From: Apostichopus japonicus
Lineage: Eukaryota > Echinodermata > Holothuroidea > Aspidochirotida > Stichopodidae
Reading direction: 5' to 3'
Length of the DNA stretch: 64,000 nt
Assembly: GCF_037975245.1 (NCBI RefSeq)
Contig: NC_092576.1
Coordinates: 31,908,611 to 31,972,610 of the forward strand
Part shown: positions 61,541-64,000 of the stretch, piece after piece
Layout: each line of letters opens with the position of its first letter
Numbering within the stretch: position 1 is the stretch's first letter
Notes under the pieces: model-generated
The model's database searches: none
What the model saw: the letters and a program-made list of their open reading frames with translations, nothing else
What the model was told of the DNA's origin: nothing
Position numbers and translations under genes: made by a program

Positions 61541-62218
61541 TATTTAGCGACAATTAGTACCTCCCATATAGTGTTGCACGTCTTAGCAACCCTCCCCTTT
61601 ATGTGCACTTTAACAGACAACTAACCTTATAGAAAAAAAAAACATTCCAAAATGGTACAGTGCATGCAATTCCAATATATTAAGAGCCTCTTTTTGTTGG
61701 TCGCTATTTCTTCACTTTTGTACAGATGTGTACCCACATACAAATATTCCTCTCCATTGAGGTACTCAGCTGTTGTCTGGTCATTTCATAAAATAATAAA
61801 TCACGCGACGAAAAATCTTTACTCTTAACAGTGTAACAAATTATGAATAAATGAAGGGACTTCAATCCCTAGTTGCGTATGTTGAGTTGGAACTCCGGAG
61901 TATCGGTGAATTCGTATTTAGTGGTGAAGAGTATAAAAAGCATACCAGCTAAGTCCGAGGTAAAAGAAACGATCAATTCCGCGTACAAATAAACTGCTAT
62001 TTATAATGTTGGGTAGGCTTAGTTTGTTACGTCTATTACGGTCCATTTAATCACGGAGGGCGTGGGCCTGGCGGACACTCAAAATGAAAACAAATTCTTT
62101 GTATTCGTTACGCTTCCATAACGATCGTTTACGTCTATTATAAAAACGTAATAGTGAACAGTTTGGAATAGATATACGGAAATCACAATATATATTTTAA
62201 TATTAAGTTTGCTTCTTA
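61541..62218 (+). other. Non-coding stretch between gene B and the right end
   Basis: No exon or repeat recognised. A minus-strand open frame at 62079-62309 has no domain. Confidence 0.35.
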
Positions 62219-62490
62219 GGAGACGTCTCCTTAATATGCCTTTCTTCATAAAATGTCTCCCAAGAGAAGGAATTGCAATAAAAAAAAAAATTGGGAGACA
62301 AAATAACACTACAGAGAGTTATATATTTGGTCCATTCCTTTATGATCGTATTTTTTTTGTAGCTATTGAGACATAACCTTGCAAGCTAAAATGCATAAAA
62401 TGTTAACTCGCTGGGCATTTCGTTCAAGATTTATGCAACATATACAATATTGTCTCCCATATATCATATTATAATCATTGTCTCCTAATG
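62219..62490 (-). promoter_or_regulatory. Right subterminal cluster of GGAGACA motifs
   Basis: GGAGACGTCTCC at 62219-62230 (itself palindromic), TGTCTCCC at 62254-62261, GGGAGACAAA at 62293-62302, TTGTCTCCCA at 62450-62459 and ATTGTCTCCTAATG at 62477-62490. The last is the inverted match of CATTAGGGGACAA on the left. Confidence 0.4.
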
Positions 62491-62501
62491 GTACAATAAA
62501 G

Positions 62502-62502
62502 T

Positions 62503-62538
<36 letters not shown>

Positions 62539-62631
62539 TATATATATATGTATATGTATATGTATGTGTTTATATATATATATATATATATACATATATA
62601 TACAGCGCGCGTTATATATATATAACGCGCG

Positions 62632-62675
<44 letters not shown>

Positions 62676-62725
62676 TATACAGCGCGCGTTATATATATAT
62701 AACGCGCGTTCTAATATATATATGA
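62502..62725. repeat. TA microsatellite with embedded CGCGCG palindromes
   Basis: A TA-rich run carries two copies of a palindrome in which GCGCGTTATATA mirrors TATATAACGCGC, at about 62614-62641 and 62682-62710. The copies sit in a local tandem duplication of about 68 bp. Confidence 0.85.
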
Positions 62726-62949
62726 TCTATGTGTATTTATATATCCGTTTGTGTACTCATTCTTTTAGTTTGTTAGACACCTATTTATTCGTCGTGTATG
62801 ATTTTATCAAGCTCTACTCAATATTAGCGTAAGAACTGGTACGCTGAGACTTATACCATGGCGAAATACTTGAGCTCTGATATTAATAGCCTACGTCACA
62901 TTTTCTTTGATTGCTGTCTGGAATAAGCACCACAAAATATTTTAGTTTC

Positions 62950-63998
62950 TCCAGTGTAAATAAACATATCTGCGTTTTCGACCTGCACTTAGTGAAAAAA
63001 TTCTCATACCCTTACTCCTTCCTTGGGCATATTGGCAAACACTTTTTCACCCTCCTTTGACAAAATTCTCTATAGTTGCGCCATTTAAAAAAAAAAAAAC
63101 ATTTCCGCGTTTTCGACCTGCATTTAGTAAAAAAAAAGCCTCAACCTACCTCCTCACCCCCCTCCTGGCGCATATTGGCTGAAATGCGCCTGCCAAAAAC
63201 ACTTCTTTTCTCTCCCTTAGCAAACTCCTCTAGTGCTGCCTTGTTAAAAACATTTCCACCTTTTCGACCTGCATTTAGTAAAAACAAACCCTATACAACC
63301 CATCACCTACCTGGCGCACATTGACTGAAATGCGCTCAGAAAACATCTTCACCGTGCCTTCCGTGAGAAAATCCACTAGTTTCGCCATTTAAAAAAAAAA
63401 AAAAAAAAAACATTTCCCCGTTTTCGACCTGTATTTGATCAAAAAGTCTCAACCCACCTCCCCACACCTTTGCTGCCGCATATTGGTTGAAATGCGCCTG
63501 CCAAAAACACTTATTTCCCTTCCTTAGCAAACTCCTCTAGTTCCGCATTTGTTAAAACATTTCCGCGTTTTCGACCTGCATTTAGTAAAAACAAAACCCT
63601 ATACAACCTATCACCTTCCTGGCGCACATTGACTGAAATGCGCCAGAAACTCTTAACCGTTTCTGGACAAAGTCCTCTAGTTTCGCCATTGTTAAAAACA
63701 TTTCCGCGTTTAGTGGAAAAAAACCCTAAGCCCTTCCCCACGCCTCCTGGCGCATATTGGCTGAAATGCGCTCGAAAAACTTCTTGACCCTCTTAACAAA
63801 TTATTCTAACTTATCCGTTGTAAACTTTAAGATTTCCGCGTTTCGACGTACATTTAGTGAAATAGCTTAAATCCCCACCACTTCCTGGCGCATATTGGCT
63901 GAAATCCGCCCAAAAGACTTTGTCACCCTCCCTTGACAAATTCCTCTCGTTTCCGCGGTTTCTGCGTTTTCGACCTTGCTATATAGCAAGGTCAATAA
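62950..63998 (-). repeat. Right inverted-repeat block: ~8 tandem units
   Basis: The same unit in reverse complement (TTTCCGCGTTTTCGACCTGC, then CCTGGCGCATATTGGCTGAA and ATGCGC), with about eight copies. The outermost unit carries the palindrome at 63972-63993. Confidence 0.85.
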
Positions 63999-64000
63999 CG

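Larger units (their letters stand above)
44484..64000. mobile_element. Candidate giant element with inverted tandem-repeat ends and a tyrosine-recombinase gene (right end beyond window)
   Basis: 44484-45300 and about 62950-63998 are inverted copies of one repeat block. Each ends outward in a 22-bp palindrome starting GACCTTGCTA (44489-44510; 63972-63993), and GTTAT next to it is also mirrored. The blocks match in order, not only in unit type: outermost units share AAGTCTTTTGGG, innermost share GTGTTTGCCAATATGC. Further in, both sides have a TA microsatellite followed by CATTAGG(A/G)GACAA. Gene B lies between. This layout suggests one element of at least 19.5 kb, but two unrelated insertions of the same repeat in opposite orientation would look similar. 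The right flank is missing, so no target duplication could be tested. Confidence 0.55.

Overview
The window looks like nuclear DNA of an echinoderm, most likely a sea cucumber. The reasons are AT-rich introns of kilobase size, an NLR immune-receptor gene with a NACHT exon of the echinoderm type, a multi-exon gene of the zinc-finger/tyrosine-recombinase family that is abundant in marine invertebrates, and many tandem, foldback and transposon-derived repeats. The organism is inferred from protein style; I could not search a database. All genes called with confidence lie on the + strand and are spliced. Exon limits were set by AG/GT sites and by matching codon phase.

Layout. 854-5413 is a decayed DNA transposon with inverted repeats of about 300 bp. 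Inside it is a broken minus-strand ORF, itself interrupted by at least one smaller element (2971-4692). 5607-7437 holds the N-terminal linker and NACHT exons of an NLR gene. A leucine-rich-repeat exon 34 kb downstream (41596-41801) joins the NACHT exon in phase. That intron contains a nested second gene (gene A, 12163-16290), a 1.1-kb element with 8-bp target duplications (20347-21465), a pure GATG array of 623 bp, a minisatellite of self-complementary units, a foldback-type element with minisatellite ends (28088-30943), an array carrying direct-repeat AGGTCA motifs (32030-33029), a 5'-truncated LINE on the minus strand (33030-33772) and a possible hAT-like remnant.

From 44.48 kb to the window end, two roughly 0.8-1.0-kb blocks of tandem sub-repeats face each other in inverted orientation. 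Each ends in a 22-bp palindrome that starts GACCTTGCTA. Just inside both lie an AT microsatellite and a cluster of GGAGACA motifs. Between them is gene B: possible membrane and PPPY-motif exons (48744-51546), an acidic exon, a large exon with two zinc fingers and a tyrosine-recombinase-like domain (52888-54667), short phase-1 linker exons, and a C-terminal domain split over two exons (to 58836). I read this as a candidate giant (>=19.5 kb) transposon-like element carrying a tyrosine recombinase gene. The right edge of the window cuts its far end, so no target duplication can be checked.

Genes A and B are paralogues over their C-terminal domain: they share an intron position, intron phase and a 96-bp exon. 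Gene A has a TAG where gene B has TTG, and homologous reading continues beyond it. The final exon of gene B, with some 3' UTR, has been amplified about nine times into a minisatellite of about 154 bp downstream of its stop. I found no tRNA, rRNA, CRISPR or prokaryotic feature.
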